A stretch of DNA of 64,000 nt, from NCBI GenBank assembly GCA_028532985.1, contig JANCIK010000010.1:1302001-1366000 (forward strand), written 5' to 3'. Position numbers and translations under genes: made by a program. The notes below the pieces were generated by a model, which saw nothing but the letters and a program-made list of their open reading frames with translations, made no database searches and was not told the DNA's origin. Of the stretch, positions 47,401 to 60,022 are shown piece by piece. Position 1 is the first letter of the stretch, and the number at the start of each line of letters is the position of its first letter. This DNA is from Stropharia rugosoannulata (taxonomy: Eukaryota > Basidiomycota > Agaricomycetes > Agaricales > Strophariaceae).

Positions 47401-50269
47401 AGCTCCTCTCCCTTTTCGTCGTGTTTTTCCAGAGCGGTCTGAATGTCTTCAAGGAATTTTTTGGTTTCCTGCTCTGCAGACTGGAGAATCTTGAGCGCAG
47501 CGTCATTACTATTTTCAATGGCGTCGTCCCTCTGTTGTAGTTGCGCATGTTTAATTAGCAGCTGAATCTATAAGCCCAAATTAATTCTCTGTAGGTAGCC
47601 ATTCCGGGAAAGTGGACAACATACCTTAGCCTTCCAATCTTCCATGAGATTCTTCCAGTTCTGATCCTTCATGACCTTCATGTAGTTTAGTCAGGCATGG
47701 CGGGTAGTATTGGGGTCTATTTCTTACTTGAAGTACAGCGGCCATACTCTTCAGAGCGTTAGACTTGTAATTGCCGTCTCCTCTTCTCTGGAGATTACCG
47801 ACCTAATCAAAAGAAAGAAAAGTGACTTAGGACGGTAGATTTCATATTGTTGGGAGAATAACTGACTTGGGGATGCGTACATATACCGCGAAGCTTCCGA
47901 AGATGCGTTCTCAGAGCTACACTGTCCACTTGCCAGTTGCTAGTAGCAGCCACTCCCCGGGCATCCAGCCCCAAGTCCAACAGAGCATTTTCCATTGTCT
48001 GGTCATATACCTAAATGAAATTACAATTCGTTCAGAAAGGATTACAGTAATGGCAATCCACGTACATGCCGTTCAACCTTACCTAGCTCGATTGGGACCA
48101 AGTACCTTGTCTGCTGTGGTATCGTAAGCTCATTTGCCACACTTGATTTGGTCGTTCTGTGTGTAATGGTTTAGTAGGAAAGCTCGGCAAGAAATCGAAC
48201 CCTCCTACCTGATGCCATAATGACGCAAAAAAGCGGCGAAGTCGTCAGCGTACCCAGGCTTCAAAAGTCTTTTCCAGAGCCGTAAACCGCCCACTATAGC
48301 ATCGATACGTAAAAACCTTTCAAATGTGGTTCAGTGCCAGCTTTTGACTGAAAGAGTTAAACTTACTTCAGGACATGGATGAGATCAGCCATCTGAGTTT
48401 TTGCAGGTGTACCTGACACGGCCAACGAAGACAACCGCGGGATAAGTGAGACCATCTCCCTGCATACCAATGTGAACATACGCGGTAGACACAATTGGCA
48501 CTGTTTCTGCTTACGCTGACGCTCCGCCGCCGACCATCTGCACTTCGTCCATTACGACACGCTTCCATTCAACCATGACCAACGGGCTCCTCATCCTAGC
48601 CGCAGAGGCATATTGTACTTCTTCTCGTCTGGGGCGGTCAGGTGGTGGGCGGGCTACCCAAATTTCTGCGCGAAGGACGGAGTACGTGGTGATCACGACA
48701 TCGTACTGATGAACGTAGTCGCACCATACCAACGGGTTGCCTTCCTCATCGTGCATCCGAATGGACTGGCCTTCCTCTGAGTTAGTCTGCTCCTCGTTAC
48801 CGCTCTTACGTTTGCGGCCCTTCTTTCCAGTTGTGGTAGGATTGCGGGATTTCTTTTGTTCTTCTAACTTTTGCAGGGAAGCCAGGTCAGCCGTTATGGG
48901 AACCTTGATCTTATTCCATCCATCGTAAACGAAGACTTTTAAGGAAGGTGCATGCGCTGCCAGCTCGTCGCACCACTGGGATATCAGTGAAGGAGGTGTG
49001 ACTATGAGTGTCGACTAAGATTGCACTGAGCACTTTTATACCACCTGATAGTTATAATTGACGCACCTTCACGGCTTGAACATGTAAACAGGAATTTTCG
49101 TCCCACCTTGTCAACGTGGGGTTCCATTCGGGAGGTGCAGGGTTCATAAGAATGAGAGCAATTGTCTCCACAGTTTTACCTAACCCCGGTTCCTCTGCCA
49201 ACATTCCCCCGTGAACATCTGGCAACTCGGGAATTTCTTCTGTAAGTTCACCGCTTAAGCGATTCATGTACCAGGTATCGTTGCCCTCTCGAACTTCTTG
49301 CCAGAACGAAAATGGGGTGACAGAAGGTTTAGTGACCAGCGCGCCTTCCGAAGTCAGTACCATTCCTTCTCTTTCGAGAAGCCAGGCCACACTGGCCCTT
49401 TGAAAGGGCAGTAAAGATGGTAGAAGACCTTCGCATTGTATTGCTCGTTCAGCAGCAGCCGAGGGAAGGGGAGGTGCCGCCTGGAGAATGTTATAGAACG
49501 CGGAGACGGAGACGGGCTCTTGCACATCTTTTGACACAACGTCTTCTCCGGCGTACGCCACGCGCAGCAACCTTCGTCGTGCATCCTCTCGAGCGATAAC
49601 GGCTCTCTTGGGAGTACGTATAGGGACTTCGAGATTTATTAAAGCAGGGATGGCCATCGAAGTTATTATTTCTAGTTGCAACGAAAGCGCAGGAAGCGTT
49701 ACACGCAGTGATGCTGAGATATTAGCATACCCTGACTCTTGCAATATTCGACATGCAACAATGAGGTCGTTGGTGCCATTTTCTTCAAAATCGTGCGTAT
49801 CGGCATCGATGCTAAGCGATGGAATAAGAAAGAGCCAACTTCGATGTTCAGCACACAAGCCAACGACGCGGCCACAATACGCGCCAAATACTATCTCTCC
49901 AAGGTCAACTTCTGACTCACTTGATATGTTCAAAGCGGGGTCTACGTCTTCATACTGTATGTTGAGTACATGCCTTAGAACTGGGATGGAAGCATTCGCG
50001 TCTACAAGATTCGAGTAAAGAAGGTGCACAGTAGGGTAGACATCCTTATATGAATTGACAGCTCCGTTTGATGTTCGTATGCGTTTGCTGCTTATTTCTT
50101 TGTCGTGTGAGTTCATTTTGCGCTTCTGGGACGAAACTACGGTGGCATTGGCAATCATTTCCGTTAACAGAGGCAGGTTGAGGTTTGGCCTGAAGCCTGA
50201 TGCACCCGGCCAAAACTGATTAGCTGGCGTAGTCGCTGAGACATAATGGGATGATATGATATGTCGCAT
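44411..50269 (-). CDS. SHPRH-type SNF2 helicase with RING finger
   Basis: Minus-strand, intron-rich gene of roughly 1,400-1,500 codons. The SNF2 helicase part begins with the Walker A segment LAEEPGLGKTVETIALIL (near 49190). It continues with STLIVTPPSLISQW, DVVITTYSVLRAEI and the Walker B box DEVQM (near 48530). VSGTPAKTQMADLIHVLKFL then follows. A long charged, helical insertion comes next, then a C3HC4 RING: ECVLCRCEF, HCGHVFCEVC and CPVCR (45870-45680). After it come SIVFSAWEDSLH, TCASRVFLLESVV and ARIDRLGQTRPTEV (helicase motif VI). A RING between the two helicase lobes with such insertions is characteristic of SHPRH and its fungal relatives, ubiquitin ligases in post-replication repair that modify PCNA; that role is inferred. 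The start at 50269 is the first ATG in frame; upstream the frame opens without an ATG. One exon (45798-45780) is 19 nt. Confidence 0.85.
45780..45798 (-). other. 19-nt exon coding the RING core
   Basis: Coding strand ATAG|CGGTCATGTTTTCTGTGAG|GTAATA. Joined in phase it completes the CGHVFCE part of the RING finger, with metal-binding His and Cys. Confidence 0.8.
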
Positions 50270-51008
50270 AAGTATTCTTTCCACAGGGCCTGGAAGTCGG
50301 CGGGGGTTGGCAAGAAGCGAAAAAGAAATGATGGACGTGGTCTCCAATTAACCATGTTTGGGTAATGTTTGTGTATCGTACGCGATCACGTGCAATACAC
50401 GTGGGTTAATTTCGAGTCATTGCCCAATGCCGACTCGCTCCCGAGTCCCGACTTGTTGCTGAGTGTTTTTAAAGACTTCAAGCAAAGCTATAGGCGTATT
50501 TATGCTCATAGTGACATGTAATATATATCCTGATTTCTAACCTGACCTGATTATGTGGTAGCTTTAGTGCCGAGGTTCCGACAAGTTGCCAAAGAGGAGT
50601 CACTGATGCATACGGTCGGAGTGCAAACTTCGAAGGCCTGGTCACGAGTCTACGTATCTATTTATAGATTAACGGCTTGAAAGCGCAATTTCCCAGAATT
50701 TCCCCTGTACTTCTTCTTCCTATTCACTATGTACCAGTCTTATTCTACTTGGTTGTCTCTTACTGTGCTTTGTGACATATTTGCTCCATGCTAATGATCA
50801 CTGTATTAAAATTGGCGTGGGATACGTGGGGTAGGCAGGCAACCCTTGTGATCAGTGAGGTTTGACTTGTGATTTTGTTCTGGACGTGTGACTGTCCAGA
50901 TAAATGGTGGAGCTATGCACGGAACTAATCATCTGCCAGTCCCAAGCCAGTTCCCTAGATTCTCTTCTTAAACGCAGAGATTCGCATACAGTCGCTCAGA
51001 CCACCGTC
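50270..51008. other. Divergent intergenic region
   Basis: 739 bp between the SHPRH-type gene and the P450. Holds both promoters. The P450 frame is open upstream to an ATG at 50904, an alternative start. Confidence 0.55.
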
Positions 51009-53503
51009 ATGGTCGTCGTAACTCCAGGCGTCGATTTTCTTGCTCAAGGCTTTGCTTTCTTTGTTGGATTTGGTGCGTTGGCCACGACTGCAATCTCCTA
51101 CATATCCGCGGCGGTCGGATACAAGATTCAAACCTGGATGCTTGCAACGGCTTGCGCATGTACCGTGCCTGTACTTGCGTCAATTTTTATTATTGGTCAA
51201 AAGCTTTCTGTAAAGAGAAGGGCGCAGAAATTTAGTGCTCGAGTTGTGCCAGAGGTTCAAGGCATATATCCCGGCAACCTTGATGTTCTCCAGGCTCAGA
51301 TCAAGAATTTAGAAGTGGGCTATCCAGGTGGGTTGGACCGATCATGATTGCCAATATCTGTGCTGACCTTTACAGGCGATGGTCTCGATGAAATCCTGGA
51401 GAAATATGGGCCTGTCGTCAACCTTAGGGTTATGTGGTCCGACATCGTTCTAACGACATCTCCGGAGCATATAAAGACCATTTTGGCTACTGACTTCCAC
51501 AATTATGTCAAAGGTCAGTTATTGCACATGAATAATGCATACGCGCTGAAGAAAACCAGGGTCTCGTTTTCACTACAACATGCAGGCGGTGTTAGGTACT
51601 GGCGTATTTAACTCTGACGGTACGTCTTTCTTGTATACAGTGCATATATGCATGCGCTCACGTATCTCACAAGGCGATATGTGGAAGTACGTAAAGAGAA
51701 GATAGAAACTATGCCCCATTGACTGTTACTAGGTTCCACCGGTCTATCACACGGCCCATGTTTACTCGCGAAAAAATCAGTCACTTTGAATTGTTTGACC
51801 GTGGAGCACAACAGGTTATACAGAAACTACGTGAGCGCCTTCAACAAGGATACGCGGTGGACTTCCAGGTCGGTAATTTCCTTGTGTATCCCATCATGGT
51901 TTAAAGTTATGTGTCCCCTTAGGACCTCATGTGTCGCTTTACCCTGGATTCTGCAACTGAGTTTTTATTTGGGAACTGCGTCGAGTCTTTGTCTGCGGGT
52001 TTGCCTTACCCGCACAATGCAGCGTATGTCCCCAACGTGTATAGGACAGCAAAGGGCGATGCAGCAAACAAATTTGCAAGTGCATTCATGAAGGCCCAAG
52101 AAGTTATATCGGTCAGGGAGCGCTCTGGGTGGATTTGGCCTCTCTTGGAGATCACCTCTGACAAGAGTCATGGCCCAATGCAAATTGTCAACACATATAT
52201 AGAACCTATTGTCAAAGAGGCGCTGCTAAAGAAACGGGAGTCGCCCGCAAACGAGAAGGGTGCAGGCGATTCCGATTCCGACCACGACACTCTGCTTGAC
52301 CATCTAGTCAATGTCACTGATGATCCGGTTGTATTGAAGGATGAAATGTAAGGTGTGCCTCGCTTATTTTAATCTCTTGCTGACGACCGTCGCTTTCTTT
52401 CCAGTCTTAACATCATGATAGGTATGTGAATAAAAAAAATTCGGTGCCGCTTACTCACACCTTGAGACAATGTCATTAGCTGGACGAGACACCACAGCGG
52501 CCACCCTCACATTCGTCTTCTACCTGCTAGCAAAATATTCTGATGTCTGTCATCGCCTGCGAGAGGAAATTATCTCGAAGATTGGACCTAAACGCCGTCC
52601 CGATTATGATGATATTCGTGACATGAAATTTCTCCGCGCTGTCATTAATGGTATGCAGTTTCAATTGAACTAGTTTATGGGGGAGATTTACTTATGCTTT
52701 CTATTATCAGAAACGTTGCGCTTGTATCCCATCGTGTACGTGTATTTATTCCACACAGAATACCATTAATTGGCTTTAGGCCATTTAATATTCGCGAAAG
52801 CGTTCAAGACACTACTTGGGTGTCAGACGACCCAACCAAGAGGCCATATTTCATACCGGCTGGTACCAAGTAAAACTACTCTCGTTTTATACATGGTTCC
52901 CTTTACTGATCTTGAATTGATCAGAACAGCGTATTCTGTCTTCATGATGCACAGACGTAAAGACCTATGGGGCCCAGATGGTGATAATTCTCTTGGTCAT
53001 TTTATACAACTTCCTCATTCGACGTGTGTTTTTTCAGCGGAGGAATTCGATCCTGATCGATTCTTGGATGACAGACTTAAGAAGTATCTATCAAAGAATC
53101 CGTTCATCTTCCTTCCTTTTAACGCGGGACCTCGAATTTGCCTTGGGCAGCAGGTGTGTATTTCTGTAGAACTCTATGCACTGTGCCTGATTAATTATCG
53201 ACAATTATCCCTAGTTTGCCTATAATGAGATGTCGTTCATGATTATTCGTCTACTACAAGCATTTACGTCGGTAGAGCACGACCTTTCATCAACGCCTCC
53301 CGAGGGACTCCCACCTGCCGAGTGGGCCGAGGCGACTGGGCGCAAAGCAACGGAGAAGGTCTTCCCAAAGATGCATCTTACTATGTATCTTAATGTAAGT
53401 GTCGTGGTCTTTGTCTGTGCTTCTTAACCTCACTCAACTCTCACTATGAATCCATCAGGGCGGTCTCTGGCTTAAAATGACAGAAAGCGATCCAGTTAAT
53501 TAA
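51009..53503 (+). CDS. Cytochrome P450, CYP63-like
   Basis: Membrane-bound monooxygenase of about 600 residues with many introns. Two N-terminal hydrophobic segments ([16 protein letters not shown] and [20 protein letters not shown]) anchor it in the ER. Conserved parts follow in order: [45 protein letters not shown] and the I-helix [20 protein letters not shown]. The ExxR of [27 protein letters not shown] and the heme loop [17 protein letters not shown] complete the series. The heme-ligating Cys is in RICLG. This combination resembles the CYP63 family of wood-decay fungi, linked to xenobiotic and alkane oxidation. The start at 51009 ([11 protein letters not shown]) fits the family better than an upstream ATG at 50904. 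One exon (51674-51686) is 13 nt. The end is [14 protein letters not shown]. Confidence 0.9.
51674..51686 (+). other. 13-nt exon in the P450 gene
   Basis: AAG|GCGATATGTGGAA|GTACGT. It codes the DMW of the conserved GDMWKFHR C-helix segment, whose Trp and Arg bracket the heme propionate. Needed to keep frame between NSDG and KFHRS. Confidence 0.85.
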
Positions 53504-53866
53504 GCTCTTTTCTTGCTCCTATTCTTTGAGACTCTAAAAGAGAGTGTATTATGTATGATCTTTGTAACCATTTTGTGAGAGTAGTAATACATCATTTGCC
53601 ACTCTTACCAGGCTGTTTCAATCAGAATTGCCGCTGTGTCCATTGTGAGAGCCAGATTCCCAAAAAGTGGTACTATCCCCATTAGGTCCAGTGGCAGCTG
53701 GGATTTTGGAAGCAGCCCAAAAGTCAGGGTCAAACCGTTACACTAACTTTGAGGCCGCCAAGGCTCTTTGATCAGTCCATTACAATGCTCAGTATCCTAT
53801 TCTGACGCTTGCTAATAGGACGGTCTCCCTCTATCTCTTAGCTCCCGGTACAAGGTGTCCAAGGCA
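53504..53866. other. Intergenic region
   Basis: 363 bp between the P450 stop and the next start on the same strand. Nothing recognised beyond UTR-like sequence. Confidence 0.6.
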
Positions 53867-56800
53867 ATGGTTTCACCGCTAACTACTCCAGCGGACGCGT
53901 TGTCCTCTACACCCGCGAGCAAGAAAGGCGGCGTTTTTTCCTCTGGAAACTCGTCTAGAAGGCAATCACTTAGCAACGTGTCAGCGAGCTCTAGCATTCC
54001 TCAAGGCATTGGCTATTCTCCAGGCTCTATCAGCAACTACCAAATCGACGCGCCCAGTCCTGCAGGTTCAGGTATACCTTCGTTCCGAACCCTACGCTCG
54101 CTTTTACCCTTTGGATCCAACAAAAACTCTAGCCCATCTAATACAGCCTCCCCCAACACGTCGCGAAGTCCGTTTGCCAACTTCGGTTCGGTCAGACGAT
54201 CTGTGAACAAGGACCGCGAACGCAAAAACTCTCTGTCGAATGAAGCAACACCTGTCATAACAATTGGCCCGGGCCAGCTAGATAATGTACGCAGATCAGT
54301 TTCTCTGTCAAGACTGGAAAAACCACTCCCTTCAGAGCCCGATTTCGACCTAGAATTGTCGCATTCATTTCATGGTGAACGGCTGTCGGCGTCAGGTACG
54401 TCCTTCACTAGTTTTATAGTATGTCAACTCACCGAATATTTCAGAATCACGCATCCCTCGACGAATACCTTCACCTTCTCCACTTGGCGATTTATCCATC
54501 ATAGTCGAAGCCGATAATTCAGGGGTCTCGAAACATTTGCCTTTGATCGGAATCGAGGTCGACTCTGCAGAATCAGAGGCTTCGATGAAGCCACATGCGC
54601 ACAGTACGTTGACGCGAGAAGCATCAAAAGGAATACGGAAGAACTCAGTAGCGTTGGAATTTACTACGGACTCACTGGCAGAGGAGGTTCGGCAGGCTTT
54701 GAGAAATAGCACATCGTCTACTCAGTCCACTAGCAAATGGATGGAGGGGGCGTTTGAACCCGTGGTCATCGATGGGGACGAACATCCAGACCTTGCTGAT
54801 GCGAGCTTCGACGGGGTTAACCTCACTTCCCTTATCCCCTTATCCTCGAACACCCGTGGAAGCAAAGGCTCCCATAGTCCTCCTTATTCACCCAGAGACG
54901 AGAAGAACAGCCCGACTCCTTCGCCTTCAACACCTACGTTTCCTTCTTCTCCCGCCTCCACTTCACGACTTCCTCGCTCTCACCATGGACCCTCGTTTCT
55001 ACCCCGCCTGCGCTCTTCGCAGAGCCCATCGCCTACAACATCAACTCACTTCGTACCCACACCTTCTCCCACAAGGACATCTGTCTCGGTTGACACACCT
55101 CGTCGTGCTTCAACCATACGTCCGCCTGTGATAGCTCTCAATGGGGGTGATTTCTCAATGACATCTCCTCGCTCCCCTTCTTCCCCAGGGCTGTCCCCAG
55201 CCTCGACATCAACACCCGCAAAACGAAAAGCTACACATGCTCGGACTACGACGTTAACAGCACCACCATCAACATCTGCGTCTGGCTCGCGAACTCCTGG
55301 GCTCACGCGCGGGGATGCAAAATCTGCTTCGAACGCGATCAACTCCTCAGGTTTGGTCTCACGGACGCTGCGCCAGGTCATCCTCGGCAACAACAGCAGG
55401 CTAAATGATCGCTCCGCGCTCGAATCATTTGTCGATTCGTCATCCCTAGGCATGGTGTCGACTCCGACTCGTAATTCGTTGGATTCGAGGAGAGCCCATC
55501 ATACAGCTCTGTCAAGGAGCGATATTGGACTGGGACGACCGTCGCTCGAGCTTCGGCGAGGGAATTCATTTGACTCACGAATCCGCCCTGACGAGAAAGG
55601 CGGGTCGACCCCCAGCTCGCATCAACAGATCTTCCAGCGAACTGCAGCCAATGCCGACTCCATGTCTGAAGCGCCGCGTTCCCGCGAGCACGAAACGCTT
55701 TACCGTGCATCATTAGATATGACACGACTATCATATGACCCAAGTAACAGGCCAGGTAATGTGGCTCGCGTGCGGGAAAGGGAGCAGGACCGCCAGAGGA
55801 CATCGTCCCTCCGCCTGACAGATGCGGCCGGCGAACACGCCCCGCCGCCCCGCGAAACTATGTATGCGGCCCGACAGCGGAAACGAAGCATGAGCGTGCA
55901 GGAGCGGCCCCCGAAGGGAACGCCGTCGTCTGAAATCGCATCAGCGGCTATAGCGCGGCCAGGGAGTAGTGCGAGTGTCTACGGAGCTAGAGGTGGAAGG
56001 AAGAGTGACAGGGAGTTGGAAAGCGGAAGTGGGAGTGGGCATGAGAGGTCTGTTACTGGAAGTGAAGGTGCTGTAGGGCCAAGGATGGAGTGGTTAGGGC
56101 CACGGACTGCGAAGGCATTCAGGGCAGCTGGTTTGCTAGATTTCGAGCGGGAGGAAGGGCACGACAGCAAAAGTGCCGAGCTTTTTACTGCTCTACGGTA
56201 TGGGAACGGTAGCATAGGGGGTGCTTCACCTTCTCCAACTGCCACTGCGTTAAGCGGAAGCAGTTTACTGGCAAAGAACCGGCTCCTCTCGGGACGCAGC
56301 GCTTCAGAGTACAATCCAGTCACCTCCAAATCGCATTCTCGCATGGCGTTCTCTGAAATGGGCGTATCCAGCCACGGACGGCGGGGCAGCGGTACGTTCT
56401 CTGCTTATGGGGGAAGCGCAAGTGCTCATGGCGGCGGCTCTCAATATGGACACACTGGTTTGATGGAAAGCCCCACGTTTACGGTATCGAGCAGCAGTAG
56501 GGAGCGTGATACACCCAAGTCATCGACTTCAACGGCCCCTACTAGCCTGTCCGAATCTGGTGGCTACCTTGGTCGAGATCGAATGGAGAAAGAACGTGAA
56601 CGCGATGAGGTGCGGGAGTTGAAAGAGCGACATGCAACAGAAATGGGTGCCCTACTCAATGCTCTCTCGGATACACAGCGGACAGTCAGGATGCTACGAG
56701 AGGAGAATTCACAACTTCGGGACCGACTTGACAAACTCGCTCTGATAGAACGGGAGAATGACGATCTTCGCCACGCATGCGAGGTATTAGAACGTGAGGT

Positions 56801-57632
56801 CATTCGGCTAAGGTCTGATAATGGGGACCTGCAGCACGAACTTTCCGCATCGAGATCGCTCCGGGCTCCTGGTGGATTGACGCAGAGTTGGAGCCAGAGC
56901 AGCTCTAGTACTGCCAGCTTCAAAACGCCAGTGGCAAAACAAGGGAAACGCAGCCCCCTAGCAATTGATACAACACCTCAATTTTTGCAAGGAGATGATG
57001 ACCACGACGAAGATGAAGAAGTATATAACAACACGATGATCATACATGATGATGAAGATGCACATGAAGATGCACATGAACGTGAACATGAACATGGACC
57101 AGTTTACAGGGATTCACGAGCGGACAGCCATCCATTTTATTCCGACACGACCCATAAATCATTATCCGCCACTCCTTCAGTGAAACGTCGCTTAAGCAGC
57201 TCATCTTCTATCTTCCCTGTTCTTCCCGCAAATATGACTATGCTTTTGCATGACGATGGCGCTGGTGTAAATGGAGAGTTCAACCGCAACGTCGTCGACA
57301 TATCCCTACAAAGTAACGGCTTTATAGACAACGGCATCAGATTTCTTCCCTCCTCGCAGGCACGCTCTGCATCAGGAACGTCTCCTATCTCATACGCTAA
57401 CCTTTCGAAGTTCGGCCACCATGCCGACAATTCTATTACGTCGACAATAAGCATATCACCAACCACAGCCAATTTCTCAATGACTACCGGCAGTCCCAGG
57501 AGTCTGGTCCTCCGCCCCGAACACGAAATTCTTCTTGGAGACATGGAGTCTCTGGATCTTGGAGTCCGTGATACCGACGCTGACAGTACTACATCTGCAA
57601 TTGACAGAGTAGCTTCTAGAAACGGCTGGTAG
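53867..57632 (+). CDS. Ser-rich coiled-coil protein (1,238 aa)
   Basis: Two exons, 53867-54395 and 54445-57632, in phase; the second is 3.2 kb, unusually long for this window. The start MVSPLTTPADALSSTPA was chosen as the first ATG in a frame open from 53855. Residues 1-880 are mostly disordered, rich in Ser, Pro, Thr and Arg, with many SPxP and RxxS sites. A coiled coil spans about residues 888-980 (RELKERHATEMGALLNALSD, LREENSQLRDRLDKL, LEREVIRLRSDN). After it comes an acidic/His segment (HEDAHEREHEHG, near 1040-1050). Such layouts are typical of scaffold or cytoskeleton-linked proteins with phospho-regulation, but I recognise no named family and claim no function. Confidence 0.85.
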
Positions 57633-58758
57633 CATTCTCTTCTAATCCACCTCGTTTTTTGTTTTTGTTTTCATTGGTCCAACTTACTCACGTTTTCGTT
57701 AGCTTCTACAATGTGTGTTTCATTTTTTTTTTGAATACTTGCCAGACTTCTCGTTGTAATTTATGTCTTCTATCTTACACATCGTGATGCATACTACATA
57801 CCTTCGTTCTCACTGTAACACATTCTTTCTTCGTTTCTTTCATTCATGTCTGTCTTTACAAAGGAGATCTACCTACTATTCGTTGCACACTTACTACTCT
57901 ATTATTGCAAATCTTGTCCTATTGGTACTTTGGAATATATTGTATAACATATGAAAATCGAGCTAGACTGAGACTCGGTTATATTCTCAAGATTTGACTC
58001 TGCGTAGAACAATTGATGTTTATCGTGACGGTGACAAGGTACATTCACCGCCGACATGAAATCAACTTCACATATTTCATTACCGCTCTATGTCTGATAG
58101 AAATGATTATTTGAACGGTTGATGGACGTCGCCGTTGCCAAGAATTTGAATGTTGGACCGATACTAACGTCGAGAATTAGGTGACCTTTAGTGCATTTCA
58201 TGACTGAGATGCAGTGCATCAAAACTACTTCACACTGTACCGCGGCGCTTACACCGACTTCTGGCATCTTCTTCATCGGACATGTGCTATAAACAGAGTT
58301 CTGACCTTAGTCAACCTAATAGCAATATGTCGTCCTGATTTTGTCTTGCAGTCTAGGCTAAAACAAGAGAGATTTTAGTCTAAGCAACAATTCAGACGTA
58401 CGTCGAAAGCGTGAGACAGAGCTCAGAGCCTTCATTATTAATGGTACTGCCTCTTAGTCGACGCAATGATGCACTTTCCACTTGCTGATGGGTCGAGGAA
58501 GCTTTTCATATTTCGCTGTACATCTAGGCGCCAATCTATCAACTATTCCAAATTGGGAACCGAATTACCTATTACAGTAATCATGTCATTGGCATTAGTG
58601 CGAGTGACTCGTAGGTCATCTTTCAAATCGTCTCCTGTATCAAACGCGGTAGTCTGAATGATATTCTATCTGATTCGTATATAACATCCACAACTAGTAT
58701 TACTCACATCCAGAGCTACCCCTTAATCACACTTTTTTCTTTTCTCTACAGAATTGTA
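57633..58758. other. Intergenic region
   Basis: 1.1 kb. The left part is T-rich 3' UTR. On the minus strand 58660-58430 can be read through one plausible splice as a short unplaced coding-like piece, without recognisable family. No gene is called. Confidence 0.45.
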
Positions 58759-60022
58759 ATGGATGCCGGCGTGGTTCAATTACTGCTCGCCAACCTCGTA
58801 GAAGCCAATCTTCTTCAGTGCTTTTTTACTGGTGCGTAACTATATATACGCAAGCTTATTCCAAACATTTTAACATGCTCAAAAAATAGGACTTTATGCA
58901 CTGGTATTCATCCAAGCGATAGGCACGTATTGTTTCAGGCGGTGAACCATGTACCGAGCCATTCATCCAAATCTCATCGATCACGTTTTTCTCAGTGCCA
59001 CTGGCTCAAGGAAGGAAGTTCTACCTGACAAGTGTAGTAATCGCGGAATTTATTTGTATTATTCTGAACTTGGTTGCAAATTGCAACCAGACGCACGACC
59101 TTCTTACAGCGACCCCTCAGTCAAAACAAGAGGAATTGGCTCTGGCAATCCTGGCGAACCCCCACATCCAACAGGTCATGCAAAGGGTCTCCCTGGTTTT
59201 AACTATCCTCATTGCAGATATTCTCTTGGTACGTTACTGCGCTCGGTAAAGTACTATGCATTCGGGTCATATTAATGCATACACTGCCCAGGTTTGGAGA
59301 TGCTACGTTCTCTGGGGAAACAACAAGTGCATTCTCTTCGTGTATTCGCCCATACTTCTGTTACAGATAGGTGAGAGAACTTTCAAAAAATCCTAGATAA
59401 GGTCTCATCATGTTAGCAGCCTTCATTCCATTTGACAACCTCCTTCACATAAAAGCAGTATTGAATTTGGCCTTCGTCCTTTTATACTATGCTATTTCTA
59501 CCGTGGTTACCTGTGCTTCGACTGCTTTAATCGTTTACCGGATCTTAAACAAATCAAATGGGATTTCGTTAATTCGGACAGGCCCAAATCCTTACCGATC
59601 TATTATTGAAGTGTTGGTCGAGTCGGGGACGTTGTACACATTCACCACAATTGTGTGCGGAGTCTTTATCTTACTGCAAGTAGTTGGTGTGAGCCCGTCA
59701 TGGTTGGTTAGAGTCAGTCAGGATTTAAACTGCATTTTGGCACCTATAACAGTGAGAATGAGTTGATTCAATTAATTCTTATCATTAAATTTTGCTGATT
59801 TACAAAATATTTTTATACCAATTATAGGGCATTGCACCGGCTCTGATAATACAGAGAATTTCAGCAGGCCGTACTACTACGCCTATGCAACCGCGCGTGT
59901 CATCAGACCAACGGGCTCCTATATCGACCCTGATGTTTCGAGTACAAGATACAGAAACAGGTAGAGTACAATCGGCAGCAAGTGATAATACTACCAGGAT
60001 ACGAGAGACTCACCAGGGTTAG
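58759..60022 (+). CDS. Seven-helix membrane protein of a basidiomycete family (315 aa)
   Basis: Exons 58759-58831, 58890-58941, 59015-59228, 59292-59370, 59417-59751 and 59828-60022, in phase. Several hydrophobic helices can be seen: LYALVFIQAIGTYCF, KFYLTSVVIAEFICIILNLV, VSLVLTILIADILL, LNLAFVLLYYAISTVV and TFTTIVCGVFILLQVVGV. The motif VWRCYVLWGNNKC after the third or fourth helix is a hallmark of a large, poorly studied family of mushroom receptors or channel-like proteins. The C-terminus is hydrophilic (RVSSDQRAP, RIRETHQG). The splice between 58941 and 59015 was picked by phase and fit (YCFRRKFYL) and is the least certain. Function unknown. Confidence 0.78.

Noticed and set aside
48180..48225. 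tRNA-like GGGTTCGATT on the minus strand
   Set aside because: It sits in an intron region of the SHPRH-type gene and lacks a T stem and acceptor stem.
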